Source: Terrihalobacillus insolitus
GTDB lineage: Bacteria; Bacillota; Bacilli; Bacillales; Amphibacillaceae
Reading direction: 5' to 3'
Length of the DNA stretch: 64,000 nt
Assembly (NCBI RefSeq): GCF_028416575.1
Contig: NZ_JAMQKB010000003.1
Location: forward strand, 143,349-207,348
Position numbers and translations under genes: made by a program. Positions 63,919-64,000 of this stretch are shown here, one piece after another (the first letter of the stretch is position 1; every line of letters begins with the position of its first letter). The notes under the pieces were generated by a model that was given only the letters and a program-made list of their open reading frames with translations, made no database searches and was not told the origin of the DNA.

Positions 63919-64000
63919 ATGAGTTTTTTCGATACTAAACCTTATGTTAAGAAGTTTAATGACTTATTAGTGCTGCGTGATTTAACCCATAATACGGTCA
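63919..64000 (+). CDS. Integrase-like gene, N-terminal fragment (cut by window edge)
   Basis: The first 27 residues (MSFFDTKPYVKKFNDLLVLR, then DLTHNTV) resemble the SAM-like N-terminal domain of tyrosine recombinases, with the typical RDLTHNTV turn. AGGAGG lies eight bases before the ATG. Such integrases accompany some insertion elements in Bacillaceae. Only the N-terminus is inside the window, so the assignment is tentative. Confidence 0.5.
   Translation, partial: MSFFDTKPYVKKFNDLLVLRDLTHNTV

Overview
The window is from a low-GC, endospore-forming Bacillaceae chromosome. The gene order closely follows the Bacillus subtilis phoP-mdh-icd-citZ ... pyk-pfkA-accAD-dnaE ... ackA ... thiI-nifZ-ezrA-refZ ... 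rpsD-tyrS-acuABC-motPS-ccpA-aroA arc. Sporulation genes (ytrH, ytrI, ytvI, gerW/ytfJ, an alpha/beta SASP, refZ) confirm a spore former. A sodium-type MotPS stator next to ccpA and the overall protein character suggest a salt- or alkali-tolerant genus such as Oceanobacillus, Virgibacillus or relatives; that placement is inference.

Layout. 1-5000: the 5' part of phoP, a MaoC-like hotdog gene, and an accessory block that interrupts the usual phoP-mdh neighbourhood: a Phd-like/Uma2 fusion protein with a perfect 31-bp palindrome at its promoter, and a CzrA-type repressor with a P1B-4-type metal ATPase. 5000-20600: central carbon and lipid metabolism and replication (mdh, icd, citZ, ytwI, ytvI, fxsA, pyk, pfkA, accA, accD, malic enzyme, dnaE). 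20800-26000: small sporulation and membrane genes, nrnA, ytpI, ytoI, ytkL. 26100-30270: a PspA membrane-stress type locus (DUF4178, PspA, DUF4247 lipoprotein, DUF350, membrane-fused aminopropyltransferase). 30400-42600: pepQ, ald, an unusual SDR protein, usp, moaB, ecsC-like, ackA, ytxK, ytfJ/ytfI, nadF, ytcJ. 42950-53330: SASP, thiI-nifZ, an unknown membrane protein, ezrA, refZ, ytsP, a GGDEF protein, rpsD and tyrS. 53700-63500: a class A PBP, acuABC, motPS, ccpA and aroA. 63919-64000: start of an integrase-like gene behind a leader hairpin.

Regulation visible in the DNA includes a tyrosine T-box before tyrS, an S4-type leader before rpsD, candidate CcpA (cre) sites before the MaoC gene, usp and ackA (ccpA itself is in the window), an operator-like palindrome over the czrA promoter, and a perfect 7-6-7 palindrome between refZ and ytsP.

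A striking non-coding feature is a dispersed, terminally inverted repeat of about 220 bp. It occurs as six full or near-full copies plus three deleted or decayed remnants, always between genes. Three further hairpins at 33717-33807 form a separate structured element resembling IS200/IS605-type ends. No tRNA, rRNA, CRISPR array or prophage was seen.
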